NCBI GenBank assembly: GCA_020284085.1
Contig: JACEVL010005024.1
Coordinates: 124,001 to 188,000 of the forward strand
Origin: Aporrectodea caliginosa
Taxonomy: Eukaryota > Annelida > Clitellata > Crassiclitellata > Lumbricidae
Direction: 5' to 3'
DNA length: 64,000 nucleotides
Each line of letters starts with the position of its first letter. The stretch's first letter is position 1. Below the pieces are notes generated by a model. The model searched no databases and was not told the origin of the DNA. It saw only the letters and a program-made list of their open reading frames with translations. Positions 61,001-64,000 of this stretch are shown one piece after another. Position numbers and translations under genes: made by a program.

Positions 61001-64000
61001 AGAATAAATAGGGTTGGTAATTGCTTATACATGATGTTGTTTTGCATTTTGACATACTTTAAGTAGTTTGACCATTATGAATAATCAACGGTGGCTTATC
61101 TGTTGCTATTAACTGCCTGATTAGTCACAATTTGTCAGTGCTTTAAAGCCACTGCTTTGAACTGACCTGATTTTAGTTGCATGCTGTCAAGAGATTTGAA
61201 CTGACCTGATTAACATGCATGCTTTGTCGAGGTGACAGACAGACAGTGAAGTGACTTTCGAACACTTCATCACAGCGGAAAGAATTATTTACCATGCTTC
61301 TGTCCAGGGAATTGCTTTGAACTTGGTTCCAGATGCTGGCACAGTAAGATTCTTTTAATTCTGCTTTGAACAGATTTTAAAAAACAGGTTTAGATAAGAT
61401 TTTCCCTTCAGGCTGATCTGAAACTGAGGCTGCATGAAATGATTGTACCAGAGTTTTTGCTGCTTCTCTGCTGATGGAAGCTTGCTTCTTAACAGAACTC
61501 TGGAAATAGAAAGTTTGTTTTTGGCTGATCTAGAAATATCTGTTGCCTGAGACTCCTTAAACCGAGCTAAAGACGTTTTCATAGTGACAGCTTTTGTGCA
61601 GGTAACTGTTGATTCACTGCATGTAAATAACCAGGTCTACAAATGGTTACTGAAGATACACAGTTTTTGTGCCTAACCCTCTAACTGCTTGATGTTATCA
61701 TGTTGAACTGCATAATAACTGGATGTCACTCAAAGGAATGATTTCGTTCAGAGTGTGTTTCAACATTTGAACCATGGAGACTTATGTTAAGCATATTTCA
61801 TTCATCAAAATCTTTACTTTCTGTTCAGCATCATCTGGCAGGTAAATCTGAAGGTGCCAAGTTCTGTATATTTTCAGAGACTCAGCTGTCTGATGATGAG
61901 ACAAACGATGAAGATATTGTTGCGAATGATGTGATGACAAGAGTGGAAAATGATGAAACAACACAAGCGATGATAAAAGCCTATTTCCAGGGTGGAATTA
62001 GGTTTGAAGATTTAGAAGACAGTGATGTCTTATTTGAGCTTCTTGGAGCAGTGCTTGAAGAGTTTGAAGATTCAATTACAATAGACAATGTTAGTGGCAT
62101 GTTGCAAGAACAGGTTGTATCTGCTTCTTGTTGTAAAAAAGATGGGATACCAGTGGATGATAACAATAACATTTGTGACTTTGATGCAATGGCTGCTGGT
62201 AGTTTCATGCATTCTGGTTATGGAAATGTTTTGGCTAGCAATGAGTTTTTATCAGAGAAACATACAGAGGAACAAAGTTTACCCCAAGAGTGTCTGGGTA
62301 ACATTTTGTCCAAAGAATGTCCCGGTAAACAGACACCAGATAAAGATGATCCAAACAATGGAGATCCAAGCACAGAAAAATCTGGTCATGGGAATGCAAA
62401 TGAAGGAAATCAAGAAAATGAAAATTCAGGTAAAGAAGTTCCAGGTGGAAGCAATAATCCTGGCAGTGGCGGTCAAGGTAATGGAAATTCAGGCGATGGA
62501 AATGGAAATTCAGGTGATGCAAATCCGGGTAAAGAAAATTCAGGAAGTGAAATTAGAGGTGAGGGTGATGTACAGACGAGAGTAGAAGTGACGGAAGATG
62601 AGCAGGTGCTACCAGATGGCACTCTAGTCAAGAGAAAGATACTGAAGAGAACGTTTATTAAAGAGATAAAGGTGGCTTCGACGGATGACACCGGGCGTTT
62701 CTCTCCGGTTGTCTTAGAAGAAATTGTTGGCATGGAAATCGAGGAAAATGTTAAGGAGATGGCACCTGGCGTTTCGGAACCTTACGATGAGAACGTGGAC
62801 TTGGAGACGGCAACAGAGTCATCGGAATATCTGCTGACAAACGGAGCGCCTGTTAAGAAGACGCTCACGAGGACACGGGCGTCGCTTAAGAAACAGCTCA
62901 GCACAGAACAAGCAGCAGTTCAAAATGAACCAGTTCAGCACAGAACAAGCAGCAGTTCAACATGAACCAGTTCCACCTGTTGGCAGAACAGAAACTGAAA
63001 TACAGCTCAGCACAGAACAAGCAGAAGTTCAAAATGAACCAGTTCCACCTGTTAGCAGAACAGAAACTGAAATACAGCTCAGCACAGAACAAGCAGACTG
63101 TTCAAACATGAACCAGTTCCACCTGTTAGCAGAACAGAAACTGAAATACAGCTCAGCACAGAACAAGCAGCAGTTCAACATGAACCAGTTCCACCTGTTA
63201 GCAGAACAGAAACTGAAATACAGCTCAGCACAGAACAAGCAGAAGTTCAACATGAACCAGTTCCACCTGTTAGCAGAACAGAAACTGAAATTTTGGTTGA
63301 AGAAGTTCTGGCTGGTCCTATGGTATGTGTTGAGGCTGCTATTCCAGAAATACAGGCTGCCTCATCAGTCAGTGAGCTGATTCAGGCCCGGTGAACGTGG
63401 TTGATGAAGGTTCTGTAAGAAAACAGTTGCCAGCTGACTTCCAGCTGAAGTCTGGAGTAATAATAGCAGAGACTGTGCTTCCCAATGGAACAACTGTCAA
63501 GACTCAAACGATTACGAAAGCCATTCTGAAAGGCCCAGCAGCAGCAGCTCAGCCTAGCACAGATGAACCTGCCAGAGAAGACATTGATCGAATTGCAATT
63601 GAGGAGCTAATAACAGAAATGGCCCCAGGAATATCAGAACCATTTGGCACTAATGTTGAAGCAAAAATGACATGTTATTCTGATTCATTTCAAACGCCAG
63701 ATGGAATTCCTATTCAAAAGAACACAATTAAGATTTTGGCTTTTTATATCACGGGTAGTTTGCACCTGCAGAACGAACGCTTGGGGGGAGCCGCCTCTGA
63801 CTCTGAAGCAATATTGCCAACAAATATTCCAGAGAAGGAGTTAATCTCTGCTGCTGGTGTTGATCAATGTGTGTCTTCTGAGAATGAGAAGGTCACTGTC
63901 TTTCCTACAGTCAGAGATGGCCAATTCATCACAGAAGGAAATCAACTGAATGAAGACATTCAAGTGAGGACTGAGACAATTGAAGATGAGACAATGCGGA
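10014..64000 (+). CDS. Ank: Ankyrin (multi-exon gene, 3' end beyond window)
   Basis: This is a membrane-skeleton adaptor of the ankyrin family: it binds membrane proteins through 24 ankyrin repeats and beta-spectrin through ZU5/UPA, and carries a death domain. I joined 37 exons (listed separately), all with GT-AG borders. Exons 1-36 give an open frame of 1736 codons plus one base. Order by residue: short N-terminus 1-8, ankyrin repeats 9 to about 805, linker to about 986, ZU5-N about 987-1130, ZU5-C to about 1290, UPA to about 1450, death domain about 1476-1556, acidic regulatory tail, then giant exon 37. Domain order, repeat number and exon phases match bilaterian ankyrins (ANK1/2/3, Drosophila Ank2, C. 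elegans unc-44). No frameshift is seen in exons 1-36. The family assignment is certain; the orthologue class is not. Confidence 0.97.
10038..11288 (+). other. Intron 1 of ankyrin
   Basis: GTAAGC...TTTTCTAG. AT-rich, with CATCATCAT runs near 10299. No other feature is recognised. Confidence 0.85.
11289..11390 (+). CDS. Ank: Ankyrin exon 2: ANK repeat 1
   Basis: The exon has 34 codons between TTTTCTAG and GTAAGT, phase 0-0. It contains the conserved [12 protein letters not shown] opening of the ankyrin membrane-binding domain, which caps the repeat solenoid. Intron 1 is 1.25 kb and intron 2 is 7.2 kb. Confidence 0.95.
11500..11527. repeat. Perfect 12-bp-arm hairpin
   Basis: GCCCATATGACA (11500-11511) and its exact reverse complement (11516-11527) are separated by 4 bases. 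It lies in intron 2, 110 bp after exon 2. Function unknown. Confidence 0.8.
12130..12510. repeat. Imperfect inverted-repeat element
   Basis: The left end carries AATAACCGGG and CCGAATAT. The right end carries the same motifs inverted (CCGGTTATT near 12487 and ATATTCGG near 12456). Spacing of the motifs differs, so this is probably a decayed foldback element. No target duplication was identified. Confidence 0.4.
12608..12927. mobile_element. Decayed hAT-like element
   Basis: The left end CAGTGGTTGCCAACCTTTTC is the common hAT/MITE terminus. The right end (AAGATTGGAAAACAACG) is a diverged inverse. The flanking octamers GATTAATC and AATTCATC agree at six of eight bases. Confidence 0.6.
12930..18576 (+). 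other. Distal part of intron 2
   Basis: About 5.6 kb without a supported ankyrin exon. Apart from the antisense frame at 13309-13653 and an ATAC/ATAT-rich patch near 14380-14430, I see only unique-looking AT-rich sequence. At 15285-15610 there are two diverged copies of a segment containing TGAAACCACCT(G/T)(T/A)...GAG(A/G)TTCTTAGAA, each followed by a similar pyrimidine-rich stretch. Confidence 0.6.
13309..13653 (-). other. Orphan antisense open frame with a hydrophobic segment
   Basis: An open frame of 113 codons on the minus strand inside intron 2, closed upstream by a TAG. It has no ATG near its 5' end (first codon after the stop region is GTG). The peptide holds one strong hydrophobic stretch ([20 protein letters not shown]) that could span a membrane. 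It matches no family I recognise. It could be an exon of a nested antisense gene, a degraded retrocopy, or chance. Confidence 0.25.
18577..18675 (+). CDS. Ank: Ankyrin exon 3: ANK repeat 2
   Basis: Exactly 99 nt (33 codons), phase 0-0, acceptor TTATAG and donor GTATGT. It begins [14 protein letters not shown], the highly conserved second repeat of ankyrins. Confidence 0.96.
18676..20492 (+). other. Intron 3, pyrimidine-rich and repeat-bearing
   Basis: 18690-19160 is rich in TCTGT/CTGTC. 19563-19640 repeats the LINE-like 3' end of 7340-7415. 19910-20015 reads [10 protein letters not shown] and then KKYLYTHDF, a decayed LINE C-terminus. 20237-20385 has three spaced copies of a CTACTGAAATGAAATGAGTC-like unit. 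Confidence 0.55.
20493..20591 (+). CDS. Ank: Ankyrin exon 4: ANK repeat 3
   Basis: 99 nt, phase 0-0. Begins [18 protein letters not shown], diagnostic for repeat 3. The donor is GTCAGA. Confidence 0.96.
20592..21076 (+). other. Intron 4
   Basis: 485 nt, nothing recognised beyond splice signals. Confidence 0.8.
21077..21175 (+). CDS. Ank: Ankyrin exon 5: ANK repeat 4
   Basis: 99 nt, phase 0-0. Begins [18 protein letters not shown] and ends STE before GTAATG. It is near-invariant across ankyrins. Confidence 0.97.
21176..22901 (+). other. Intron 5
   Basis: 1.7 kb with no exon seen. 22735-22785 resembles the GCATGGCTGTGTGTAAATGG segment that follows the palindromic element in intron 8. Confidence 0.7.
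22902..23084 (+). CDS. Ank: Ankyrin exon 6: ANK repeats 5-6
   Basis: 183 nt (61 codons), phase 0-0. It contains [15 protein letters not shown] and the short-loop repeat [12 protein letters not shown], which lacks a full turn exactly as in vertebrate ankyrins. The donor is GTAGGA. Confidence 0.97.
23885..23980 (+). mobile_element. Degenerate tRNA-derived SINE head
   Basis: GTTATTGCTGAACATGGCTG followed by GTTCAAATCCTGG resembles spaced pol III A and B boxes. Similar heads occur at 46640-46735 and 59338-59430. Confidence 0.4.
24095..24430 (-). mobile_element. LINE reverse-transcriptase C-terminal fragment with ATAC tail
   Basis: The minus strand reads [20 protein letters not shown] and NCLKMHLF, then a 3'UTR ending GGTGCTATATTAAGTG and an (ATAC)n tail at 24095-24135. 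5'-truncated insertion. Confidence 0.75.
25045..25074 (+). CDS. Ank: Ankyrin exon 7: 30-nt microexon
   Basis: Ten codons ([10 protein letters not shown]) lie between TTTCAG and GTAAGT, phase 0-0. Vertebrate ankyrins carry a similar short, alternatively used exon at this exact place (loop between repeats 6 and 7). Because length and phase are symmetric, skipping it would keep the frame. Confidence 0.8.
25207..25318. repeat. (GTAT)n/(GGAT)n microsatellite
   Basis: Tetranucleotide run with interspersed GGAT units, seen directly. Confidence 0.9.
25735..25829. repeat. 28-bp tandem repeat, about 3.4 copies
   Basis: The unit begins ACATGTTTACATTCATGTGT and repeats at 25735, 25763, 25791 and 25819 (partial), with one substitution. 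Confidence 0.88.
26589..26687 (+). CDS. Ank: Ankyrin exon 8: ANK repeat 7
   Basis: 99 nt, phase 0-0. Begins [17 protein letters not shown]. The donor is GTACGT. Intron 8, which follows, is 3 kb and holds LINE debris. Confidence 0.96.
26740..26766. repeat. (TA)n microsatellite
   Basis: TA run just after exon 8. Further TA/ATT runs follow at 26960-27000 and 27057-27112. Confidence 0.85.
26824..26905. mobile_element. Short palindromic repeat element, copy 2
   Basis: TTAACACTTTAATGACAAGC ... TTGTTAAAGTGTTA, with inverted ends of about 12 bp. It lies inside a roughly 200-bp segment repeated at 28586-28790. Confidence 0.7.
27065..27190 (-). mobile_element. SINE/LINE 3' tail fragment
   Basis: TATAGTGCCCCTTCAAGGTA ... 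CTCGGTAC is homologous to the SINE at 38157. It is preceded on the plus strand by an (ATT)n run that would be its tail on the minus strand. Confidence 0.5.
27316..28584 (+). mobile_element. Decayed CR1-like LINE copy (RT part)
   Basis: After frame corrections it reads [30 protein letters not shown] and [10 protein letters not shown]...LLPARV, closely like the RT of the LINE at 54211-57160. FADD has decayed to FADN. It ends in AATAAAAAAGGATTGATTGA, the same GATT-type tail. 5'-truncated, many stops, inactive. Confidence 0.82.
28629..28711. mobile_element. Short palindromic repeat element, copy 3
   Basis: TAACACTTTAAC at 28632 and GTTAAAGTGTTA at 28699 are exact inverse ends around about 55 bp shared with copies at 4319 and 26824. 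Confidence 0.75.
28798..29330 (-). mobile_element. LINE pol C-terminus, second family, with TTAC tail
   Basis: The minus strand encodes LVEE-like [39 protein letters not shown] and [11 protein letters not shown]. This matches a C-terminus common in LINE polyproteins of marine invertebrates. The 3' end carries a TTAC repeat (plus strand AAGTAAGTAAGT at 28790-28806), also seen at 11857-11880. Confidence 0.7.
29600..29690. repeat. TA-rich low-complexity tract
   Basis: Alternating ATAT/TATA with short TTTTTG breaks, about 80 bp before exon 9. Confidence 0.8.
29768..29866 (+). CDS. Ank: Ankyrin exon 9: ANK repeat 8
   Basis: 99 nt, phase 0-0. Begins [18 protein letters not shown]. The family usually has NGITPLHVASKRG, so the G-to-S change at position 2 of the repeat is a small deviation. 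Confidence 0.95.
29867..30906 (+). other. Intron 9
   Basis: 1.04 kb, nothing recognised. Confidence 0.8.
30907..31104 (+). CDS. Ank: Ankyrin exon 10: ANK repeats 9-10
   Basis: 198 nt, phase 0-0. Two fused repeats begin [18 protein letters not shown] and [17 protein letters not shown]. The donor is GTAAGT. Confidence 0.97.
31537..31910. repeat. Diverged tandem duplication (about 195-bp unit)
   Basis: 31620-31710 and 31810-31905 share GCCTgTACAACATnGnCTGAnTGATAnAATTTnTT ... TGATGAATAAAnGACAnnAnACTGCA with many substitutions. Possibly two copies of a retroposon 3' end in intron 10. Confidence 0.65.
32312..32569. mobile_element. hAT-like MITE (258 bp)
   Basis: Ends CAGTGCTTTTTTTC and GAAAAAAAGTACTG are inverse with one mismatch. 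The perfect 8-bp direct repeat GTTTTACC flanks it (32304-32311 and 32570-32577). Internal inverted GGTTCCGGAAC / GTCCCGGAACGCC-like blocks near both ends. No coding capacity. Confidence 0.88.
32650..32748 (+). CDS. Ank: Ankyrin exon 11: ANK repeat 11
   Basis: 99 nt, phase 0-0. Begins [18 protein letters not shown]. It has a Val inserted in the usual LHVAAHCG signature by substitution, not by length. Confidence 0.96.
32749..33191 (+). other. Intron 11
   Basis: 443 nt. 33055-33105 (TTTTGTGAGGTTATTATAAG, then GGTGCTATATAAATAGTC) is another LINE-type 3' end. Nothing else is seen. Confidence 0.6.
33192..33290 (+). CDS. Ank: Ankyrin exon 12: ANK repeat 12
   Basis: 99 nt, phase 0-0. Begins [18 protein letters not shown], near-identical to all ankyrins. 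The donor is GTAGGA. Confidence 0.97.
33620..33900 (-). mobile_element. LINE reverse-transcriptase C-terminal fragment
   Basis: The minus strand reads [16 protein letters not shown] and a decayed remainder, then the 3' end GGCGCTATATAAATG at 33630-33645. 5'-truncated. Confidence 0.6.
34175..34375 (+). CDS. Ank: Ankyrin exon 13: ANK repeats 13-14
   Basis: 201 nt, phase 0-0, one codon longer than the expected 198. Begins [18 protein letters not shown], then [18 protein letters not shown]. The extra residue falls near the end (VDHAKAR), so repeat 14 has 34 residues instead of 33. Confidence 0.96.
34492..34689 (+). CDS. Ank: Ankyrin exon 14: ANK repeats 15-16
   Basis: 198 nt, phase 0-0. Begins [16 protein letters not shown] and [18 protein letters not shown]. 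The intron before it is only 116 nt. Confidence 0.97.
34924..35496. mobile_element. hAT-like MITE, copy 2 (573 bp) with GATTAG repeats
   Basis: Perfect 12-bp terminal inverted repeats CAGAGATGGGTA / TACCCATCTCTG and a perfect 8-bp target duplication GTATGCAG (34916-34923 and 35497-35504). Both subterminal thirds are built of CTAATTCTAATCGATTAGC repeats, and the centre is unique AT-rich sequence. No transposase. Same family as 6196-6293. Confidence 0.93.
35677..35874 (+). CDS. Ank: Ankyrin exon 15: ANK repeats 17-18
   Basis: 198 nt, phase 0-0. Begins [18 protein letters not shown] and [18 protein letters not shown]. The donor is GTATAT. Confidence 0.97.
36045..36120 (+). mobile_element. LINE/SINE 3' end fragment
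   Basis: GTGCTTCTGTGAGGTACTGA followed by AAAGGCGTGGTAGTAGGTGTC is the same 3' end as at 58918-58975 and 2780-2815. Confidence 0.5.
36231..36329 (+). CDS. Ank: Ankyrin exon 16: ANK repeat 19
   Basis: 99 nt, phase 0-0. Begins [18 protein letters not shown]. The donor is GTTAGT. Confidence 0.96.
36330..37140 (+). other. Intron 16
   Basis: Contains ATACCAATACCAATACTT repeats at 36420-36470, a minus-strand retroposon tail at 36490-36530 (ATTTATATAGCACCTGATCA), and a tRNA-like box at 36958-36975 (GGGATCGAACCCC). No exon seen. Confidence 0.55.
37141..37338 (+). CDS. Ank: Ankyrin exon 17: ANK repeats 20-21
   Basis: 198 nt, phase 0-0. Begins [18 protein letters not shown] and [18 protein letters not shown]. 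The donor is GTGATC. Confidence 0.97.
37385..37470 (-). mobile_element. SINE/LINE 3' tail fragment
   Basis: AATTTATATAGCTCCTCTTC ... CTCTTCAGAGGTACTCTCAA matches the tail region of the SINE at 38157. Confidence 0.5.
37691..37756 (+). CDS. Candidate 66-nt cassette exon between ankyrin exons 17 and 18
   Basis: A long pyrimidine tract (about 37648-37683) and CTACAG precede 22 open codons that end AAG before GTTAGA. Phase is 0 at both ends, like every neighbouring repeat exon. The peptide is hydrophobic toward its end ([15 protein letters not shown]) and has no ankyrin-repeat signature, so if used it would add an insert between repeats 21 and 22. No family precedent is known to me; it may be a chance open frame. 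Confidence 0.35.
37962..38060 (+). CDS. Ank: Ankyrin exon 18: ANK repeat 22
   Basis: 99 nt, phase 0-0. Begins [18 protein letters not shown] and ends STTK. The donor is AAG|GTTTTT, a poor match to consensus, but frame and repeat length fix it. Confidence 0.95.
38130..38385 (-). mobile_element. tRNA-derived SINE with AATG tail
   Basis: On the minus strand a head with B-box-like GGTTCGAATCCACCTC is followed by a body containing CTGGGCAAGTCCTTCACTCG and a tail GGCGCTATATAAAT plus (AATG)n at 38130-38153. The head is duplicated (38287-38315 and 38340-38370). The body recurs at 44478-44640. Confidence 0.75.
38886..38984 (+). CDS. Ank: Ankyrin exon 19: ANK repeat 23
   Basis: 99 nt, phase 0-0. Begins [18 protein letters not shown], the conserved penultimate repeat. 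The donor is GTAAGT. Confidence 0.97.
39381..39674. repeat. 31-bp minisatellite, nine full copies plus a partial
   Basis: The unit begins TGAGATAGTAAGGTCCTTTA. Copies start every 31 bp from 39381 to 39629, with a partial tenth at 39660. The copies are identical, so the array is young. It lies in intron 19. Confidence 0.97.
39880..40130. other. Unclassified repeat segment in intron 19
   Basis: CTCAGATAAGTCACCACTGG followed by CAAGCT is shared with 51108-51140. The rest (GCCTCCTCCGATTCTGTCGG region) looks more GC-rich than the intron around it. Probably a retroposon fragment; class unknown. Confidence 0.35.
40381..40555 (+). CDS. Ank: Ankyrin exon 20: ANK repeat 24 and start of linker
   Basis: 175 nt, phase 0 to 1. 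Begins [18 protein letters not shown], the capping repeat of the solenoid. It then runs into the linker with PETM and an acidic MSDSEEEGG that matches the VSDEEGDD-type sequence of other ankyrins. The donor is G|GTTCGT. Confidence 0.94.
40966..41048 (+). CDS. Ank: Ankyrin exon 21: linker
   Basis: 83 nt, phase 1 to 0. Continues the acidic linker ([19 protein letters not shown]). The segment is unstructured and lies between the repeats and the ZU5 module. Supported by splice sites and frame continuity rather than strong similarity. Confidence 0.85.
41049..41796 (+). other. Intron 21
   Basis: 748 nt. 41700-41755 (CAGCACCTTTCCTTCTGCCC then GGCGCTGTACAAAT) resembles a SINE 3' end on the plus strand. 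Nothing else. Confidence 0.6.
41797..41988 (+). CDS. Ank: Ankyrin exon 22: linker
   Basis: 192 nt (64 codons), phase 0-0, Ser/Asp/Lys-rich. It contains [17 protein letters not shown]. Low conservation is expected here. The symmetric phase would allow skipping. Confidence 0.8.
42100..42360 (+). mobile_element. LINE C-terminal remnant
   Basis: Plus-strand translation with frame changes gives [13 protein letters not shown] and SVKHQFH, recalling the GPRxWNxLP...FKxxLK signature of LINE C-termini. Decayed; in intron 22. Confidence 0.4.
42794..42981 (+). CDS. Ank: Ankyrin exon 23: linker
   Basis: 188 nt, phase 0 to 2, rich in Tyr, Ser and Gln. Ends TYSG before GTAATT. Joining to exon 24 recreates the conserved [12 protein letters not shown] entry into ZU5, which supports this boundary. 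Confidence 0.88.
43056..43316 (-). mobile_element. tRNA-derived SINE with ATT tail
   Basis: The minus strand begins GGGACCCGATACCGCATTGG, has an A-box-like GCATTGGATAACACACTGG and a B-box GAGTTCGAGCCCC, and resembles a tRNA over about 73 nt. The body ends near GCGCTTGATTAAAG and an (ATT)n tail at 43056-43080. Length and tail make it a SINE, not a tRNA gene. Confidence 0.75.
44219..44236 (+). CDS. Candidate 18-nt microexon before the ZU5 domain
   Basis: A clean acceptor (GCTGCCTTTTAG) and donor (AAAAG|GTAATC) bracket 18 nt. Inserted between exons 23 and 24 it keeps the frame and adds six residues (MIKWKS) just before FLVSF. The 3.2-kb intron here is unusually long for a region of small exons. 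Such a short match can occur by chance. Confidence 0.3.
44478..44640 (-). mobile_element. tRNA-derived SINE, second copy
   Basis: Shares GAGCAATTGCGAGTGAAGGA, then CTTGCCCAGGGTCCCT and GTGGATTCGAACCCGCAACC with the SINE at 38130-38385, and ends in ATAGCGCC on the 5' side of the plus strand. Confidence 0.75.
45320..45390. repeat. (ATT)n/(AGT)n trinucleotide tract
   Basis: Adjacent ATT and AGT runs, seen directly. Confidence 0.85.
46153..46377 (+). CDS. Ank: Ankyrin exon 24: ZU5-N domain, first part
   Basis: 225 nt, phase 2-2. Starts [19 protein letters not shown], unmistakable ankyrin ZU5. The DAR triplet (about residues 995-997) is the one shown in vertebrate ankyrins to be needed for beta-spectrin binding, so that function is probably kept. 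Continues through IIIPPGKA and RVTCRLVKK. Confidence 0.98.
46378..47078 (+). other. Intron 24
   Basis: 701 nt. 46640-46735 resembles a degenerate tRNA-like SINE head (GTGGTTAGCATACTG and TTTCAAATCCC). Otherwise unremarkable. Confidence 0.5.
47079..47236 (+). CDS. Ank: Ankyrin exon 25: ZU5-N domain, second part
   Basis: 158 nt, phase 2 to 1. Contains [18 protein letters not shown] and [13 protein letters not shown]. The donor is G|GTATTT. Confidence 0.97.
47476..47687 (+). CDS. Ank: Ankyrin exon 26: ZU5 junction / start of ZU5-C
   Basis: 212 nt, phase 1 to 0. Contains [32 protein letters not shown] and [15 protein letters not shown], the opening of the second ZU5. Confidence 0.98.
47910..48114 (+). 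CDS. Ank: Ankyrin exon 27: ZU5-C domain
   Basis: 205 nt, phase 0 to 1. Contains [19 protein letters not shown] and [15 protein letters not shown]. The donor is G|GTCAGT. Confidence 0.98.
48362..48458 (+). CDS. Ank: Ankyrin exon 28: ZU5-C domain end
   Basis: 97 nt, phase 1 to 2. Contains [17 protein letters not shown] and the [11 protein letters not shown] edge strand. The donor is AG|GTATTT. Confidence 0.98.
48459..49007 (+). other. Intron 28
   Basis: 549 nt. CATTCATTCATT-rich at 48465-48575, purine-rich at 48770-48880. No exon. Confidence 0.75.
49008..49236 (+). CDS. Ank: Ankyrin exon 29: UPA domain, first part
   Basis: 229 nt, phase 2 to 0. Contains [35 protein letters not shown] and [14 protein letters not shown], the ankyrin UPA domain that packs against ZU5. 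Confidence 0.98.
49470..49710 (+). mobile_element. LINE endonuclease-domain fragment
   Basis: Reads [15 protein letters not shown] (the GDFN catalytic box of apurinic-type LINE endonucleases), then [22 protein letters not shown], matching the PTH..GHxLDLxIT stretch that follows in CR1/Jockey elements. It is the only endonuclease-domain piece in the window; broken by stops. In intron 29. Confidence 0.75.
49932..50247 (+). CDS. Ank: Ankyrin exon 30: UPA domain end and acidic linker
   Basis: 316 nt, phase 0 to 1. Contains [37 protein letters not shown] and [12 protein letters not shown], then an acidic linker toward the death domain. The donor is CCGG|GTCAGT. If this intron were retained, the frame would end at the TAG at 50283-50285, giving a form that lacks the death domain. 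Confidence 0.97.
50248..51705 (+). other. Intron 30
   Basis: 1.46 kb. Open in the ankyrin frame only to TAG 50283-50285. No AATAAA signal soon after, so a terminal exon is not strongly supported. 51108-51140 shares a short segment with 39895-39920. Confidence 0.6.
51706..52026 (+). CDS. Ank: Ankyrin exon 31: death domain
   Basis: 321 nt, phase 1-1. The six-helix death domain runs from [19 protein letters not shown] to about HEDIVRKCM. In ankyrins this fold is thought to act in regulation rather than classical apoptosis. The donor TCAA|GTAAGT is a perfect consensus and gives the correct phase for exon 32. Confidence 0.97.
52027..53101 (+). other. Intron 31
   Basis: 1.08 kb, AT-rich, nothing recognised. 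Confidence 0.75.
53102..53214 (+). CDS. Ank: Ankyrin exon 32: C-terminal regulatory region
   Basis: 113 nt, phase 1 to 0. Contains [15 protein letters not shown], matching the post-death-domain GFxxLQEEL of other ankyrins. The donor AAG|GTTGCT is weak. Confidence 0.9.
53215..54103 (+). other. Intron 32
   Basis: 889 nt, nothing recognised. Confidence 0.75.
54104..54158 (+). CDS. Ank: Ankyrin exon 33: regulatory region
   Basis: 55 nt, phase 0 to 1, peptide [18 protein letters not shown]. Short, acidic and Thr-rich. Accepted because both splice sites are good (TTACAG, GTAAAG) and the frame links exons 32 and 34. Confidence 0.78.
55413..55836 (-). mobile_element. Nested retroposon with ATG-type tail (424 bp)
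   Basis: Flanked by a perfect 11-bp direct repeat GATGAGACATT (55402-55412 and 55837-55847) inside the LINE RT. On the minus strand it ends in (GAT)n, expected of a retroposon tail. Near that end, two similar GATCCATGGGCCGA(A/G)G segments about 40 bp apart form an internal repeat. It lacks protein similarity I can name, so it is probably a SINE or a LINE end of another family. Confidence 0.88.
56179..56790. mobile_element. Nested hAT-like element (612 bp)
   Basis: Terminal inverted repeats TAGTGTTGTTTT / AAAACAACACTA, perfect over 12 bp, and a perfect 8-bp duplication CTTGGAAG (56171-56178 and 56791-56798). The interior is rich in AGTTTTAGTTATTATTAGTT and GTTTTCGTTATGT repeats and the palindrome GTTAACGAAAAC. 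No transposase frame. Confidence 0.93.
57553..57633 (+). CDS. Ank: Ankyrin exon 34: regulatory region
   Basis: 81 nt, phase 1-1, acidic ([19 protein letters not shown]). It follows a 3.4-kb intron filled by a nested LINE. The donor is G|GTAAGG. The frame also stays open past the donor to 57845, so a read-through 3' end is possible. Confidence 0.78.
57634..58235 (+). other. Intron 34
   Basis: 602 nt. The frame of exon 34 stays open through 57845. Otherwise nothing recognised. Confidence 0.65.
58236..58337 (+). CDS. Ank: Ankyrin exon 35: regulatory region
   Basis: 102 nt, phase 1-1. Contains [20 protein letters not shown], recalling the EEWVIVSDEE stretch of vertebrate ankyrin tails. His-rich toward the end. 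The donor is G|GTAAGA. Confidence 0.82.
58338..59666 (+). other. Intron 35
   Basis: Contains a LINE/SINE 3' end at 58918-58975 (GCGCTTTTGTGAGATACTGA then AAAGGCACTATAGCAAGTG), a TCTG-rich stretch at 59085-59165 and a degenerate tRNA-like head at 59338-59430. No exon seen. Confidence 0.6.
59667..59801 (+). CDS. Ank: Ankyrin exon 36: regulatory region
   Basis: 135 nt, phase 1-1. Contains [22 protein letters not shown] and ends [11 protein letters not shown] before GTAAGT. The SEPWYADL motif resembles the AEPWLTDV that opens the death domain of exon 31; this could be chance or a partial duplication. Confidence 0.85.
59802..61877 (+). other. Intron 36
   Basis: 2.1 kb preceding the giant exon. 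Holds a possible retroposon end with (GATA) tail at 60190-60372 and the fold-back at 60700-60786. No additional ankyrin exon in phase 1-1 was recognised. Confidence 0.6.
60700..60786 (+). ncRNA. Near-perfect 87-nt fold-back (hairpin RNA candidate)
   Basis: Bases 60700-60740 pair with 60747-60786 through about 40 bp with one bulged base (60704) and one mismatch (60733/60754), around a 6-nt loop GCATGA. The core arm is GGCAGTACTTGAAAGGTTAT. In the transcribed strand of the ankyrin intron it would form a pre-miRNA-sized hairpin. The near-perfect pairing equally fits a recent inverted duplication. Expression is unknown. Confidence 0.45.
61878..64000 (+). CDS. Ank: Ankyrin exon 37: giant tail exon (continues past window)
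   Basis: The acceptor TTTTCAG is followed by [13 protein letters not shown] and VMTRVE, matching the VTTRVV-type tail of other ankyrins. Layout: acidic helical part (61878-62370), Gly/Asn/Ser/Glu-rich low complexity (about 62370-62560), tail module A (about 62560-62893), 24-residue tandem repeats (62894-63292), tail module B (about 63391-63760) and the start of a third module near 63955. The best frame changes three times: codons are in register with 61880 up to about 62935, with 62937 up to about 63095, again with the first frame to about 63380, then with 63391 to the end. Exons of this kind are typical of giant neuronal ankyrins. Confidence 0.85.
62894..63292 (+). repeat. 72-bp coding tandem repeat (24 residues), about 5.5 copies
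   Basis: Unit starts are at 62894, 62936 (lacking its first bases), 63003, 63075, 63149 and 63221. Each unit runs QLSTEQA...EPVPPV.RTETEI. Unit 1 is truncated, which together with the start of unit 2 shifts the frame. Unit 4 has 74 bp instead of 72, with two extra bases near 63096-63108. Units are nearly identical, suggesting recent expansion. Confidence 0.92.

Noticed and set aside
62088..62585. 165-codon open frame in a second frame of exon 37
   Set aside because: It is an overlapping frame of the Gly/Asn/Ser/Glu-rich coding segment, with a repetitive Met/Gln/Lys composition that mirrors the true frame.
62898..63253. Minus-strand open frames with repeated [14 protein letters not shown] peptides
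   Set aside because: They are the antisense of the 72-bp tandem repeat; the repeat keeps any frame open.
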